NCBI GenBank assembly: GCA_012932295.1 | Contig: JAAONU010000019.1 | Location: 17,059,908-17,123,907 of the forward strand | Reading direction: 5' to 3' | Source of the DNA: Cyclina sinensis | Taxonomy: Eukaryota; Mollusca; Bivalvia; Venerida; Veneridae | Length of the DNA: 64,000 nt | Shown here: piece after piece, positions 47,919 to 60,165 of the stretch | Numbering within the stretch: position 1 is the first letter of the stretch | How the letters are laid out: the number at the start of each line of letters is the position of its first letter | Notes under the pieces: generated by a model | Seen by the model: only the letters and a program-made list of their open reading frames with translations | Database searches by the model: none | What the model was told of the DNA's origin: nothing | Position numbers and translations under genes: made by a program

Positions 47919-50900
47919 TCATTCTGTCTTCATGGTTTTATGCTTGCAAACTATCACTGGAATAGTACAATGATGAAGACAGTAGTCACTAACACTTCCT
48001 GAAAACGTTCTCTTGATGAACCCCCGACCTCTGGTACCAATTATCAAGAGTTTTGCTGCCTCTTCTCTCAAAGCTTCTATAATAGCCTCCCCTGGTTTCC
48101 CGTGTTGTTTTCGTACATGACCATCAATCTAAAAGTGTTAACGATTGGAAAGTGAATCTAAATTGTTACTCTAACTAAAGAACAAACAGTTTTATCTAAG
48201 GATGCCAACAAGTATATAATAGAGTTTAAATACCCGAGTACTCGATCATTCTTCCAAACGAATACTCGGTAGCTCAAAAGATTCTTAAAATGATTGAATT
48301 CTTTCCTGTTAGATAAATAGCCGGTCTTTGATGAAACGCACTTGTTTAAAAATTTAGTGATTAGCTAATAAAATATTGTAAGCAGCCTAACGATATATGC
48401 GACATAATGCTGGTTATTACAAACACATGTCAATTAGTTGATTGCCTCACTGCTGACAATTTATTACATGATTGCCACACGTTTTTGCATATATCTGATT
48501 ACATTTCATAGGTTCAAGTGTTTCACTCGTGGAGTAATTTTTCGACAATGAAAAATAAATCTTTTTTTTTTCATTTTTTACAGAGTATTTGGGTATGAAT
48601 TTGATAACCGATATTCGGGCGTTCGATCGAGTGCTCGGTTAACCGGTTACTCTTTGCCATCCCTAGTTTATTCTTTTTTTTTTCTTTTTTTTTTGTGAAT
48701 AGGCTTTACAGTTATATATAAAGCTGTTTTTGAATAAATCATTTCTCATCAATCTCGATCCTTATAGAAAAAAAAAATACCTTTAAGGCCAAACATTGTC
48801 GTTTACACCAATAACGCTTTAGTCACTAGTACTGTTTTAAGAATGTTGCGATATCTCTATAAAAAAGTGTTTAGTAGATTACTGTATTCTTGAAACACTT
48901 CAATTCATTGCCTATATATCTGACATATAACTCTCAAGTCCAAATATTTATTATGTTGAAACTTAATGTTTTCAGGCAATTTTGAAATACCACATTTGCA
49001 AAACAGTCATATTTTAATAACATTATAAAGACACACAGTTAATTACTGATTTGATTAACAATGATTAAACTGACCTGCAAGTCTCTCATTTTTAATGAAT
49101 AGGCATTCACTAATTCTTGAATTCCTTCTTCAGTGTCTCTTATTATTACATCTATGACTTCTGGATCCGTTAGCAATGAGACTGCAACAAATATGCAAAG
49201 AAATTTTATTTCATTTCAACAACACAACTGTTTAGTAACTGTATGATAAATGAATACAGCAGTTAGCATAAATAGACTACGTCAAATCTTTTGTATCAAA
49301 AATGCGCCCTACAGTAAACACCTTTCCACCTCAATCAACAAAGTCATATCAGAAGTATTTTATTTTTAAAATTATTGGCGTGCCATACATAAAAAGTGTT
49401 GCTTAATTGGAACTGTCGATTTCTTATTGATGCAAACAAATAAAAAGCATTGCAATTTGCCGAAGAATGGATGAAAAATAATGAATACGAGGATATAAGA
49501 AAAAGAAATACATTCTTTCATGAAACAAGACTCACCAAATTTAATTGAAAAAAAAAAGTTTCAGTAGAGCAACAACGATACTATTTTACGTCCAGGATTT
49601 TCGAGATAATACTTTTTGACTTACGTGAAACGTAAACGAAATAAGATTTTCTTAGATTAGGAACACGTCAGTTATAACGCTGTTCCCGAACGCATATATT
49701 CACGCTTGGTAAACAACAGAGCTACCCCTTTCGGAGGTATACGGAAAATCGCTCTATCGCTACTTCCGAGGTAGTGCATGTCGCTAAATGTGAGTGTCAA
49801 CAAAGGTTAAATATTTTCATATTTTATATTTTCTGTAAATTCAGAATCGAATATCGAAAATCGAAGAATGCTATACCATGTATATTTGATTAAAGTTTCC
49901 AGGGAACGTAAAGTTGGTGAATTTATCTTTCAAATGTAGTTGTGGCGGTGTTTCCCAGTTAGCGAATTTAACGTTGAAATGGGCCGTTTCGTCGTGAAAG
50001 TAGTTTTTTTGCCTCGTATTTTCATTTAAAAAGCAATTCAGATTAAACAGAAATACGTTTCAAGAAAATGTTAGGTCTAGAATGCAAATGAAATCTAAAT
50101 CACAACCAAACATTAGTTATTAAAGGAACTATATGATATTTTTTTTGAGAGACAGCTCTGTCGTGAAGGAGGTAGTCATGTCGTCAAGGAGATAGCTCTA
50201 TGGTTATAGGATTATTTACAGAAATTTCCGATTGTTTGCAATATTCAGTAACATCTAGAAGTCCTACTTACGAATACAATGTCATGTTTATTGTATATAA
50301 CTGTGTAAATAAAAAAATAAATACATGTTTATTGTATATAACTTTGTAAATAAAAAATAAAATCTTAAGTAAATGATTCGTTTCAGGTGACTGCATTTAA
50401 TGGGAAAAAGCGACGAAGCTTTCTGTGTAGAAGGAAAAAGGGTAGATACAAGTATACCAGCTCAAAATGGAAAGTACCTGTATATGTTTGATTTTCTTCC
50501 CATCGAACATCAAAATATAAGACATATCGGTGCCGTTTTTTTTCTGCAGTCATATTAATCATTTCTTTAATCACACCAGGACCACTATCAAGTTCCATAT
50601 CGTAACCTAAAGGTTCAACATTACGCATAACTGAATCGCTAGAGCATTCAAAGTTAATTTTTAAGTCCATTGACGATAGTCTTTGCTTGCCAAGTAACTG
50701 AACTGTTTTGGCCCAGACATGAATCTCAAAAAAACTACCACCAAACAGCTTCTTTCCTATCCAAAAAAACTTTAGACTTGTTTCACTGTATCGCATACTT
50801 CAAACGTCTTCAGTACTTAACCATTTAACAACGTCCATGAATAAAAGAAAGGCAACGTTATTCAAAGGAAATTGTTTTTACGATACTAACTTAAAGAATG

Positions 50901-53900
50901 ATAGAAATTCTTTTTTTAGATCACATTTTTCCATTTCCAAAATAACATCGTCAAGTTCTCTGTATATGTCGTCTTCCACAGTCAGTTTTTCTTGCACAGT
51001 TGTTGAAGGGTCGCTTTCAATGTCAGTTTCAGTGTATGGGAATGTTTTATCTTCCTCGCTATATGTTTCAATAAAATCATTACTGTTGATATTTTCTTCG
51101 TTATATTGTAAAGTTCTTTTTTATGTCTGTCGATTGGTAAACTCATTTTCCCTTTCTGAAGTGATTAGACGGTTGAATTTATTTACACAGTTATATAAAA
51201 TAAGCATGACATTGTATTTGTAAGTAGGACTTCTAGATGTTACTGAATATAGCAAACAATCGGAAATTTCTTTAAATAATCCTATAACTATAGAGCTATC
51301 TCCTTGACGACATGACTACCTCCTCCACGACAGAGCTGTCTCTCAAAAAAAAATCATATATTTCCTTTAATAACTTTGTTTTGGTTGTGTTTAGATTTCA
51401 TTTGCATTCTAGACCTAACATCTACTTGAAACGTATTTCTGTTTAATCTGAATTGCTTTTTAAATGAAAATACGAGGCAAAACACTACTTTCATGACGAA
51501 ACGGCCCATTTCAACGCTAAATTCGCTAACTGGGAAACACCGCAACAACTACATTTGAACGATAAATTAACAAACTTTACGTTCCCTGGAAACTTTAGTC
51601 AAATATACATGGTATAGCATTCTTCGATTTTCGAAATTCGATTCTGAATTTACAAAAAATATAAAATATGAAAATATTTTACCTTTGTTGACACTCACAT
51701 TTAGCGACATGCACTACCTCGGAAGTAGCGATAGAGCGATTTACCGTATACCTCCGAAAGAGGTAGCTCTGTTGTTTTCCAGGCATGATATTAGTTATGA
51801 AATATTTTCTTTCAGAACGACTACTCCTCGTGAATTCTTTCAAGCTCTTTGATCTCAGATGAAAACGACGAATACCACCAGTTACTGCCCATTTACGTTT
51901 CTCGTACTCTGCGACTGTCGGAAATGAACGCCGGTATTTAAAAGAGTTATTTATAAATGTTCCTGTTAGTTTGAAAGTTATGAAGCGGATATATAAACAT
52001 TAGGAAGTTATGGATCTTAATGTGTGACCTTGAACTAGGGGATTTAGAACTTGGCGTTGCGCTCTGTACATCTTAAATGATGGTTAACATTTGTGCTATG
52101 TAATTTTAAAAATATTCTAAATAGTTAGAATGTTATCGAACAGAGACGAATGTTGACAGACAGATGGAGTACGGACGGACGATCAGACGAACGAAGATCA
52201 TTCCTAGACTCCCCTTCCGCTCTCGCATTTAGTAATAGACACTTGCTAAAGCTTAGGTTGGATAAACGTTAACATTTCCAATTAACGGAATTATCTTGTA
52301 CATTGTGTTTATATAAAAAATCTCAAACTTCAGTGCCAGTGAACAGCCTGACCAGAGTAACCAAACTCCTGTCTATTCCTAGATATGCTTATAACTCAAA
52401 GTAGGAATATTTTCACCATCTACTTTCTTTTCATCATCAAACCAAGCATTCAATGAATTTACAAATTGACTTTACTGAAATTTTCTTTGGCAAGAAAACT
52501 CGCCTTTAAGAAAAAACTTCTAGAAAAATGTTTTTGAGGTAGTTCAATTGCATTTACCTAAATACAGTAAAGAATAATCATTTTCATACGTTTATTTTTA
52601 GATATAATAAAGAAAATGTCTTTGTACAAAGAATGGCATTTATCATTATGAATATACACATTTTCTGAGCGTAATTAGACAAAAGAAAACGCAAAGGCAG
52701 TGGTTAATGCTACGTTAGAGGAAGTAACTTTGCGTGGAGTTCAATCCTTGTTCCACTTCCCTGTGTGCTTCATCCATGACCCTGTGGGCCCAAAACAACA
52801 GTAATCTACTAATCATGCACGCTCATTATGTAAAGTTTTAAGATCCTGGGAGCTGGGTCCTGGTAGTTCTTCAGTTACTCCCCCAAAAACACTGTTTCCA
52901 AAGTTCGTGACATTGTGCGCATGATCTTTGACCCGGAAGGTCTTAAAAATAAGGGTAAGTTACTCTTGTGTTATTGATCGAAAACTATTTTCAAACTGCA
53001 GACCCCTGTTACCTTGATCTTTAACCCAGTAGGCCAAAAGATTATGGTCTCCTACAAGTTTTGCCCAACTATCCTGAAAAGTATGAAAGTCTTTGGTGCA
53101 GATATTCTCGAGTTATTGCTTGGAAACTATAAACAAACTGTAACCTGGACCTTTAACCCAGTTAGCCCAAAATCAACAAGCGTCATTTTCTCATCATGCC
53201 CATCCATCCTGTAAATTTTAAAGGTTCTTTGGTCAGTGATTTTCGAGTAATTATTCAGAAGCTATATTCAAACTCCAGGCCCCTGTAACATTATAACTGA
53301 CGGTCAGACGGATTGATGGACATAAGCAAAGAAATATTCCCCCATGTTTTTCAAAGAGCGCATAAAAATCTTTTTTTGAGACTTCTGTGATGAAGTGATA
53401 CAAACAGAAAACCGATACTTTTGATAAGCTTAACAGTCCTATGAGTGACAAACAGTGAATATCATAGGTAAAACGTACAAATTTTAAGCGTTTCACTTTT
53501 AGGAAAATTTGTTATATAATTCTTCGAATTAGTTACATTTCTTATGATTTAATGAAAGCAAAAAGCTTCCGTAAAAGTTTGTCGGAGAAACGGCGGACTG
53601 CAACTGAACCCCACGAAATAATCGATGCTCGCTCACCGATAGGCTGAACGTCATGTCAATCAAACTCCTGTCTTAAGGAATAGAACTGATATTTGAAATA
53701 TCAGTATTTTAAATTTTCTACTGCTGGATTCACTGTAACTATTTTCGCCGAATAAAAAATATTCATAGGCTGAAAATATTTTACTTAACTTACTCTCATT
53801 AATCATATGGTTGTATTCTGGAACATGAATCAAAACTAGGTGGTCTCCAGGCTTGTGAACATTTTCGACATAAACTGAAATAAGGAATTGCTAATTGATA

Positions 53901-56039
53901 ACCTCAAGATGAACAAGCTAAAAAATCAAAATCTTCAGCAAAAGTAAGGAGCTATTGAAACTCAAAAATCAGAAATGATACATGTAATGTTCGTAAGTTA
54001 GTTCAAAGACAATACCGAAGACAGCTGGAACTTAAATCACGTTTACTTCCAACTTGTAACGCATAATTCTTGTACAAACACACTGGAAATTCGCTTGGAA
54101 AGGGAGAGTTTATATAACATTTACCTGACTGTTACACGGAGTTAAACAAAACCAGGTCATTACAGCCATATTGAAAATTAAACTATATCAAAAATGTATT
54201 TTTTTCTCAATACTTTACATTTTCTTTTCTTTGTGACTGGATCAATAGAAAAAGAAATGTTTGTAAAACATGTATGCCCCCTTGCCCCTAATCCCTAGAG
54301 GCAGCTATGAAGTTTTGAGGAGCTGGGACCAAGCGTTCTATAGTTATTGATCGGAAACCATTTTGCTCCTCAAGGACACTGTGACCATAGCCTTTAACCC
54401 AGTGACCTTAAAAAACTAAAGAGCTCATCTACAAGTCATTAACAAGTTATATACAAAGTTTGAGGAACATGGGCCTAAGCGTTCTGCACTTATTCATCAG
54501 AAACCATTTTGCTTCTATAGTTCTGTAGTTATTGATTGGAAACCGTTTTGCTATTCAATGTCACTTTGACCTTGACATTTGACCTGGTGACGTCAAAAAC
54601 AATTGGGGTCATCTATTAGTCATGTCCAACCTATACACTATATCTAAGTATATAAGTATGAAAAACCTGGGACCAAGCCTTCTATAGTTATTGATCGGAA
54701 ACCATTTTGCTTTTCAAGCTCACTTTGACCTTGACCTTTGACCTGGTGACCTGAAAAACTACAAGGTTCGTCTACTAGTAATTACTAACCTATCAACTAA
54801 GTTTGAACAACTTGGATCCAAGGGTTCTATAGTTATTGATCGGAAACTGTTTCGCTCTTCAAGGTCACTATCACCTTGACCTGAAAAACTAGTGGGGTCA
54901 TCTACTGGTCATGACCAACCAACATACTAAGTTTAAACACCCTGGGACCATGAGTTCTTTAGTTATTGATCAGAAACCGTTCTGTTATTCAAGGTCACTT
55001 TGACCTTGACCTTTGACCTGGTAACGTAAAAAACTATAGGTGTCATTTTCTTGTCATGTCCAACCAACGTACTAAGTTTGAGGAACCTGGGCACAAACGT
55101 CTTTTAGTTATTGATCGGGGACCGTTTTGCTATTCAAGATCTCTCTGACCTTGTCCTTTAACCTGGTGACCTGAAAAACAAAAGTGGTCATCTACTGGTC
55201 ATGACCAGCCTACTTGCTAAGTATGAAGAACCTGGGACTAAGACTTCTTTAGTTTTTAATCCGAAACCAGTTTGCTTTTCAGGCTCACTGTGACCTTAAC
55301 CTTTGACCTGGTGACCTGAAAACTATAAGGGACATCTACTAGTCATGATCAACCTATAACTTAAGTATGAACAATTTGAAACCAAGGATTTTATAGTTAT
55401 TGATCGGAAACTGGTTTGCTCTTCAAGGTCACTGTGACCTTCAACTTTGACCTGGTGACCTGAAAAAACTATAATGGTCATCTAGTGGTCATGACCAGCC
55501 TACAAACTAAGTTTAAACAACCTAGGCATAAGAGTTCTTTAGTTATTGAACGGAAACTGTTTTGCTGTTCAGGGTCACTAAGACCTTGACCTTTGACCTG
55601 GTGATGTAAAAAGTATAGGGGCCGTGATCTACATACTAAGTTTGAACAACTTGGGGCCAAGGGTTCTATAGTTATTGATCGGAAACTGTTAAGTCACTGT
55701 GACCTTAACCTTTGACCTGGTGACCTGAAAAACCAACCTACATACCAAGTCTGAGGAAGGTTCTCTAGATATTGATCGGAAACCAAAGTGTCTACCGACC
55801 GACCGAGCGACATTTACAAAACTGTATGCCCCTCATCTTCGATGGGTTGGCATAAAAAGATTTATAGTTGTAATGCAATGGAATATTGATAAAGGGTAGA
55901 CTCGTTTTTCTCCCATTAATTCTGTTCAAAATGTTAAATAACGCCGTGAGTGATAATAAAATCCGTACTTACATTCAAATGCAAATAAGGAATATTCACT
56001 ATCATCGATAGCAACAGCCACGACACGTTCATTTCCCAT
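47919..56039 (-). CDS. Universal stress protein, four exons (gene C)
   Basis: Exons on the minus strand are 56039-55973, 53874-53794, 49181-49075 and 48128-47919 (67, 81, 107 and 210 nt; 154 codons plus TGA). Exon sizes and phases for the first three equal gene A's. Donors are GTAAGT, GTAAGT and GTCAGT; acceptors are AG. The protein starts MGNERVVAVAIDDSE, has KPGDHLVLIHVPEYN in exon 2 and GTRGRGFIKRTFSGS (G-x2-G-x9-G-S, ATP-binding) in exon 4, then SDYCLHHCTIPVIVC and a short Lys-rich tail. It is a single UspA domain with no targeting signal. Intron 1 holds the GGTCA array, intron 2 the foldback element and a decayed GGTCA-type repeat. Divergence from A is greater than A-B divergence. The cellular role is unknown beyond the family's ATP binding and stress association. 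Confidence 0.93.
48129..49074. other. Intron 3 of gene C
   Basis: The part 48205-48400 (ACCCGAGTACTCG and GGTCTTTGATGAAACGCAC) matches 20180-20350. A second GAGTGCTCGGTTAACCGGTTAC-like segment (48630-48655) partly inverts the first, which suggests a small inverted-repeat insertion at about 48205-48665. Poly-T tracts occur at 48560 and 48680. No coding signal was seen. Confidence 0.5.
49182..49710. other. Intron 2 of gene C, 3' part
   Basis: AT-rich intronic sequence between exon 3 and the foldback element. Nothing recognisable. Confidence 0.6.
49711..51777. mobile_element. 2.07-kb foldback element with ~600-bp inverted arms
   Basis: The left arm (49711 to about 50311) and the right arm (about 51177-51777) are near-identical inverted copies. 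Both begin AAACAACAGAGCTACC and then CTTTCGGAGGTATACGG at their outer ends, and both contain CTAGAAGTCCTACTTAC near the inner ends. The left arm has a local duplication of a ~45-bp ACATGTTTATTGTATATAAC unit at its inner edge. The ~865-bp core holds two linked minus-strand coding pieces. I could not find a clear target-site duplication, so the exact ends and superfamily are open. Confidence 0.85.
50477..51146 (-). pseudogene. Coding remnant in the foldback core, possibly piggyBac-like
   Basis: Piece 1 starts MSLPIDRHKK (ATG 51146) and after a frame change in an A6 run (near 51120) reads an acidic stretch (NEENINSNDFIETYSEED, later VQEKLTVEDDIYRELDD), ending 50878. Piece 2 is open through 50790-50477 (ETSLKFFWIGKK..., GYDMELDSGPGVIKEM, KRHRYVLYFD). 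A weak GTTAGT donor near 50886 and a GATACAG acceptor ending near 50788 would splice them in phase. Piece 2 ends at a possible ACAG|GTACTT donor. An acidic N-terminus and LDSGPGVI...YVLYFD...TGT faintly recall piggyBac transposases, but TTAA/CCC ends are missing. The call is tentative. Confidence 0.3.
51778..52700. other. Intron 2 of gene C, middle
   Basis: AT-rich with a GACGGAC/CAGACG simple motif (52150-52190) typical of dispersed-repeat ends. No gene seen. Confidence 0.5.
52715..53325. repeat. Decayed GGTCA-type tandem repeat
   Basis: About four diverged units of ~150 bp carry TTTAACCCAGT(A/T)GGCC, TTATTGATCGAAAAC-like and CATCCTGTAAA-like segments, and the sequence ends in GACGGTCAGACGGATTGATGG. 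It is clearly related to, but more degraded than, the array at 54240-55860. Small open frames over it (53014-53214) are not genes. Confidence 0.65.
53326..53793. other. Intron 2 of gene C, exon-2-proximal part
   Basis: No coding or repeat signal that I can name. A short GC-richer patch lies at 53580-53660. Confidence 0.5.
54240..55860. repeat. 1.6-kb tandem array of ~145-bp GGTCA-rich units in intron 1 of gene C
   Basis: About ten to eleven units, marked by TAGTTATTGATCGGAAACC recurring near 54340, 54525, 54685, 54828, 54958, 55105, 55395, 55538 and 55665. Each unit has a block like AAGGTCACTNTGACCTTGAC, then CTTTGACCTGGTGACCT, then GGTCATCTACTAGTCATGAC and CTAAGTTTGAACAACCTGGG. Two units contain perfect AGGTCA-n3-TGACCT palindromes (54992-55006 and 55426-55440). 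The edges read ATGCCCC (54271 onward; 55827 onward). I associate this type of repeat with mollusc genomes. Confidence 0.9.
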
Positions 56040-58761
56040 TTCTCTCCTTCATATAAGTGAATCTTTCTTCGACTGTCAATACTACAATCACCCACCAGTC
56101 ACTGGTAGTGCAAAACTTAGACCAGATCCATTCATAACATTGTTTTGAAACTGAATATTAACCAACAGCAACAGTACTTTTCGTTTGAAAGTTTCTATGT
56201 GACAATTTGTTTTTTCAAGCTGCTTCTGAGAAATTAGAGATTTCTATTTCCTGCAAAACAATTTCTGTATTAAACATTTCTTAAAACCTTTTCTTTCCCG
56301 TTTATCCAATAACTGTCATGCAATACTCATACATTTTCTCTAATATAAAATTCATATTAAATACTTACATAAATAAATACATCGATTAACATAATTTTGC
56401 TAAACATCTTAAACTTGCCTCAAAATAATTCAAATACATCTTTTTGTTTTACAATTTGATTTCATCATTACTGGAAACACAATTTCAAACAAAAGCAACA
56501 TTACTGTGGATCTTAAAATTTCGATCGGTTTTATTTTTAGATAAGTCCTTCCAATCTTCTAAAAGCAAATGTTTAACCGTTCTTCTGAATGATCTCAACT
56601 ATTTTCTTTTTTTTCAAATTACTTACTACTATTCCTGTATTCCTGTCCAAAGTATTGAATCAAATAACTTTTTTAATAAAAGTACACACTTTGTTCGTTC
56701 ACAATATAATTTCAAAATAAAATTCCTGAAACACTCCCTTAAAATATAATTATGTATTTTATCCAGTTCTTATTTTTCTAGGAAACACTCACTCTCTTGT
56801 GCGAGATTTTTTTACAACTTTTTCTATCTACGCCGCGATATGAATGTGAAACTCTGATTGCGTAGCAATCTGGGAAATTGTTAGACAAACAACAAAATAT
56901 GTTCGCAGTTAGAGTCGGTATACACACAAAGGAACAACGGATCTGTCTCACCTGTGGCATACATATCTAGTAAAGGTGCAAATGGCGAGAATCGAAAAAA
57001 AGATTTATTCAGTGTTTAACTTATTTTTGTTGATAAAAAAGTTACAAAGAACCGATAAATAAGAACTTTACCCTGTATATTTATCATTTGTATACTTATC
57101 TAATTGTCTGTTACAATTTTATAAGTCGTGAAGAGCGATCTGTTAAGAACTGACATATTTAAGCGAAAACATGAATCGTGTTTAAATCCTAGTAAAACAT
57201 TAGTTCATGGTGTGTTCAGAACAGTTAGGCGTGGTTTAAATACTAATTAATCATGAGTTAGGTCAGTTGCGGATTTAAATAATCAGTCCGTCTGTAGATG
57301 ATTCTAGAAAGCATTATGGTGAAGTGGGCGTTACAAAATGCTTGAGTTCACATGTAGCCTTATCATTATCTTGATTGGGGAAAATATACTGCTAAAAATA
57401 TCTCCTTGCTGATTTTTACACTTTCACGACCTGTTCTAACCATGTTTACAGTAATTATTGATAAAACTGTGTAGAAAGGATAATAAATGGCGAAAAAGCG
57501 ATAAACTTTCCAAGATATTGATAATGTCAGGACCTACGGGAACGATTGTTTAAAATAGTGTTTGAATTAATTATAATATAAAAATCTATTTCTATAGGCA
57601 TTGTTGACATTTTCTCCATGAACATGCAGTACAGTGCATATGTTTCATCGATTAAATTTGCGTCATCGTCTGTCTCGTGTTGCTGTTGACGACAATTCTT
57701 GGTGATTACATTTTGTTAAAGTTCTTGAAAGAAATGTACAAATCAACAGACATGCAATGCATGCTGCCTCAACATAATTCAATCTCCATTTTGAAAAGTT
57801 TAAAAGAACAAACGGTAAAACTGTTTGTCAAGGAGAAGTTTGTTATAATTCTAATTTGCAAGTCGAGGATATTATTTACAACTGAATTGCTTATTTTGAT
57901 CTTTGAAATACAATAGAACGACGGAAACCTTGAATCGGATATATCGTTTTGTACACATAGGTTACGAGAGTTTACACAGAGACATAGTGCAAAACTATGA
58001 CAAAGCTCATATATTAAATATTCAGCTAAAGAAACTTAAACAGTTACAAACGTCACAATAAAGTAATAATTATTTATCTACAGTTTATATTAACGATACT
58101 CTTTTAAGCTTATCTTTACTTCATATTATTATGTAATGGTATCAAAACAAGTTTTGTAAGAATAAGTTTTGAGTCGTAAAGATGAATGCAAACAGTTCTA
58201 GAGCTGCCTTGGAAATATTGCTGAGCAAGTAAAACCGAAAACAATCGGAAAGTAAATTTCGGTAGTCTTACTGTCGGAAACAACTCTTCAGTCGGGTGAA
58301 AATCAATAACTGATAGGGTCAATTTGGACACAATTTCCATTGTCGTCTGCTGAGATACGCGTTATGTATTTTGTAATAATTGTTGTTACTTCACAGGACA
58401 GATTAAGATTTTGTATTGAACATTTTGTTGTAAAAACAGAAAAAAATGCTTATTTTGCGAGGAAAATTACATTTGTTTTCCTGAAATTGACTTCTGAGAT
58501 GACAAAAGGGCGCAAACATGTCACTTGTAAGTAAATAGAACTAGTTAAGGTTTATGAATGATTTGACAGACAGCTGTTGTAAACAGTGACAAGAGCTTAG
58601 TTGATATAATCGCAATATACATTGTGATTGCAAATCCTAATTACTTTGTTCTTGACTAAACTTTAAAAAAAATATGTTTATGTTAAATAAAGCAAAAAGC
58701 AAATATTTTCATCAATGAAAGAATGATATTAAAGTTTTTGTTTTGTATTGCAGAAGAGATT
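56040..58761. other. Intergenic region upstream of gene C
   Basis: This should contain gene C's promoter (minus strand) just above 56039; I see no clear core elements. The open frames of 60-101 aa (56444, 57677, 58116, 58340) have AT-driven composition and no recognisable domains. Confidence 0.55.
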
Positions 58762-59860
58762 TGTTACACCGCATGGCGGACACAACGCATAGACGGGTTG
58801 AGATTCCATTTATACGGCGATTTGCAACGCATAAAAAGAATGAAGACGTTTATCATGTTTATGCGGCGAAGCTCAATGCAAAAAGGGAATGAAGCCGTTT
58901 ATGCGGCGCAACTGTGCATTTTTGCCGCATACATGGTTTACTCTAAAATTCCACAAGGGACCTGACAGTTACAAAACGGTTTATATAAATGGGAGGTGGT
59001 GGTGGGGGTATACAAACACGATCAAACTACCGTGGGAGACAACTTTTTTCATCTATTGGTCGAGCAATTGTTCGGTCGCTTCGAACTGTTGGTACTGTAT
59101 TTCTGTCGCATAATGCACTAGTCATTGTAAACCCTGGTCCCCATCCTGGTGTCATTATCGGGTGTTTTTCCTTGTTCAAAACAACTGGGACTATAGCCTG
59201 AAACGGAGCGGGTGCAATGAACCGTGTTTTTACCTTTTGCATGTCCCCGAGGTACCGGGACTTTATCCGTTTGGAAAAGTCAAAGTCCCGTTTTTTCCCG
59301 GGGAAAGGGACCGTGGTTTACTTTGATTGGTGCACAACCAAACGGTCTGTTTATTTATATTAAGTGAACAGATCCCTGCGCGATGCGACGATCAGAGTCC
59401 AAGGATCAGTTTTTTAGAGTTAGGCATTAAACGATTGGAAAAAACGAACGGCACCTGCACTGACACAGGCAAATCGTGCGCTGTACGGTCCTAGGCCGAT
59501 TTCAAATTTTTGTTGAATAATTTGGCGGTGGCATTTGACTTTAAAAGTAGAACTTACACTTCAATGACATAATCCGGACGTTGCCGGCCAGGAGGAACAG
59601 TTCGGTAATTCGTGCACATGTCATCGAACAGCAACGGTATACGTCGGGAGAAATGCAGAAGCACTTAGACATAAATTCGAATCAATACATGTTCCTATTG
59701 TAGCAGCCCATACGGTCATATATGTTATCATTTGTTCCTTTTATGCGGCGACAGGTGCCCTTTTGCCTCATAAAGAGAATCCTTTATTGCGTTGCAAATC
59801 GTCGCATAAACGGAATCTCATCAACCTTTCTATGCGTTGTGCCCGCTACGCGGTGTAACA
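58762..59860. mobile_element. 1.1-kb inverted-repeat element with ATGCGGCG subterminal motifs
   Basis: TGTTACACCGC at 58762-58772 is inverted at 59850-59860. The pairing continues inward for ~100 bp with mismatches (CACAACGCATAGA; GATTTGCAACGCA). ATGCGGCG-type motifs recur in both ends (near 58859, 58901 and 59741). Flanks GAGATT and GAGGTT may be an imperfect target duplication. The GC-richer core contains nested short palindromes (GTCCC...GGGAC) around 59240-59312. The small Gly-rich frame at 58989-59198 resembles no family well enough to name. Confidence 0.75.
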
Positions 59861-60165
59861 GAGGTTCTGTTTGTAATCATTCGGTTCGGTTTTTTGTAAT
59901 CGCTTCAGTAGTAGTGAAACAAATAGTTTTTGACGTTGTCAGCTGATATAGCAGTTAAGCTTCATTCTTAATAAGATGGAGATGTTGCCTAGTGGTAGAA
60001 AAGCAACCTGATCAAGTACCAAAGATTAACATCTGAAGGAACTGAAATCTAAGTCTTTAAAGATTCACTAAATTTACGAAGAGAGAATAAACAAAATAAC
60101 ATAATCTATATATGTGTTACATTTATGTTTCTTACGGGAAATTCCAGAATTCGAAAAACAATATA
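59861..60165. other. Spacer between two inverted-repeat elements
   Basis: About 300 bp of AT-rich sequence without any feature I recognise. Confidence 0.6.

Noticed and set aside
58989..59201. Gly-rich 70-aa frame, considered as a capsid- or core-like protein of a Polinton-type element
   Set aside because: The likeness is limited to a glycine run and basic residues; no partner genes (polymerase, integrase, capsid) are present and the frame lies inside an inverted-repeat element.
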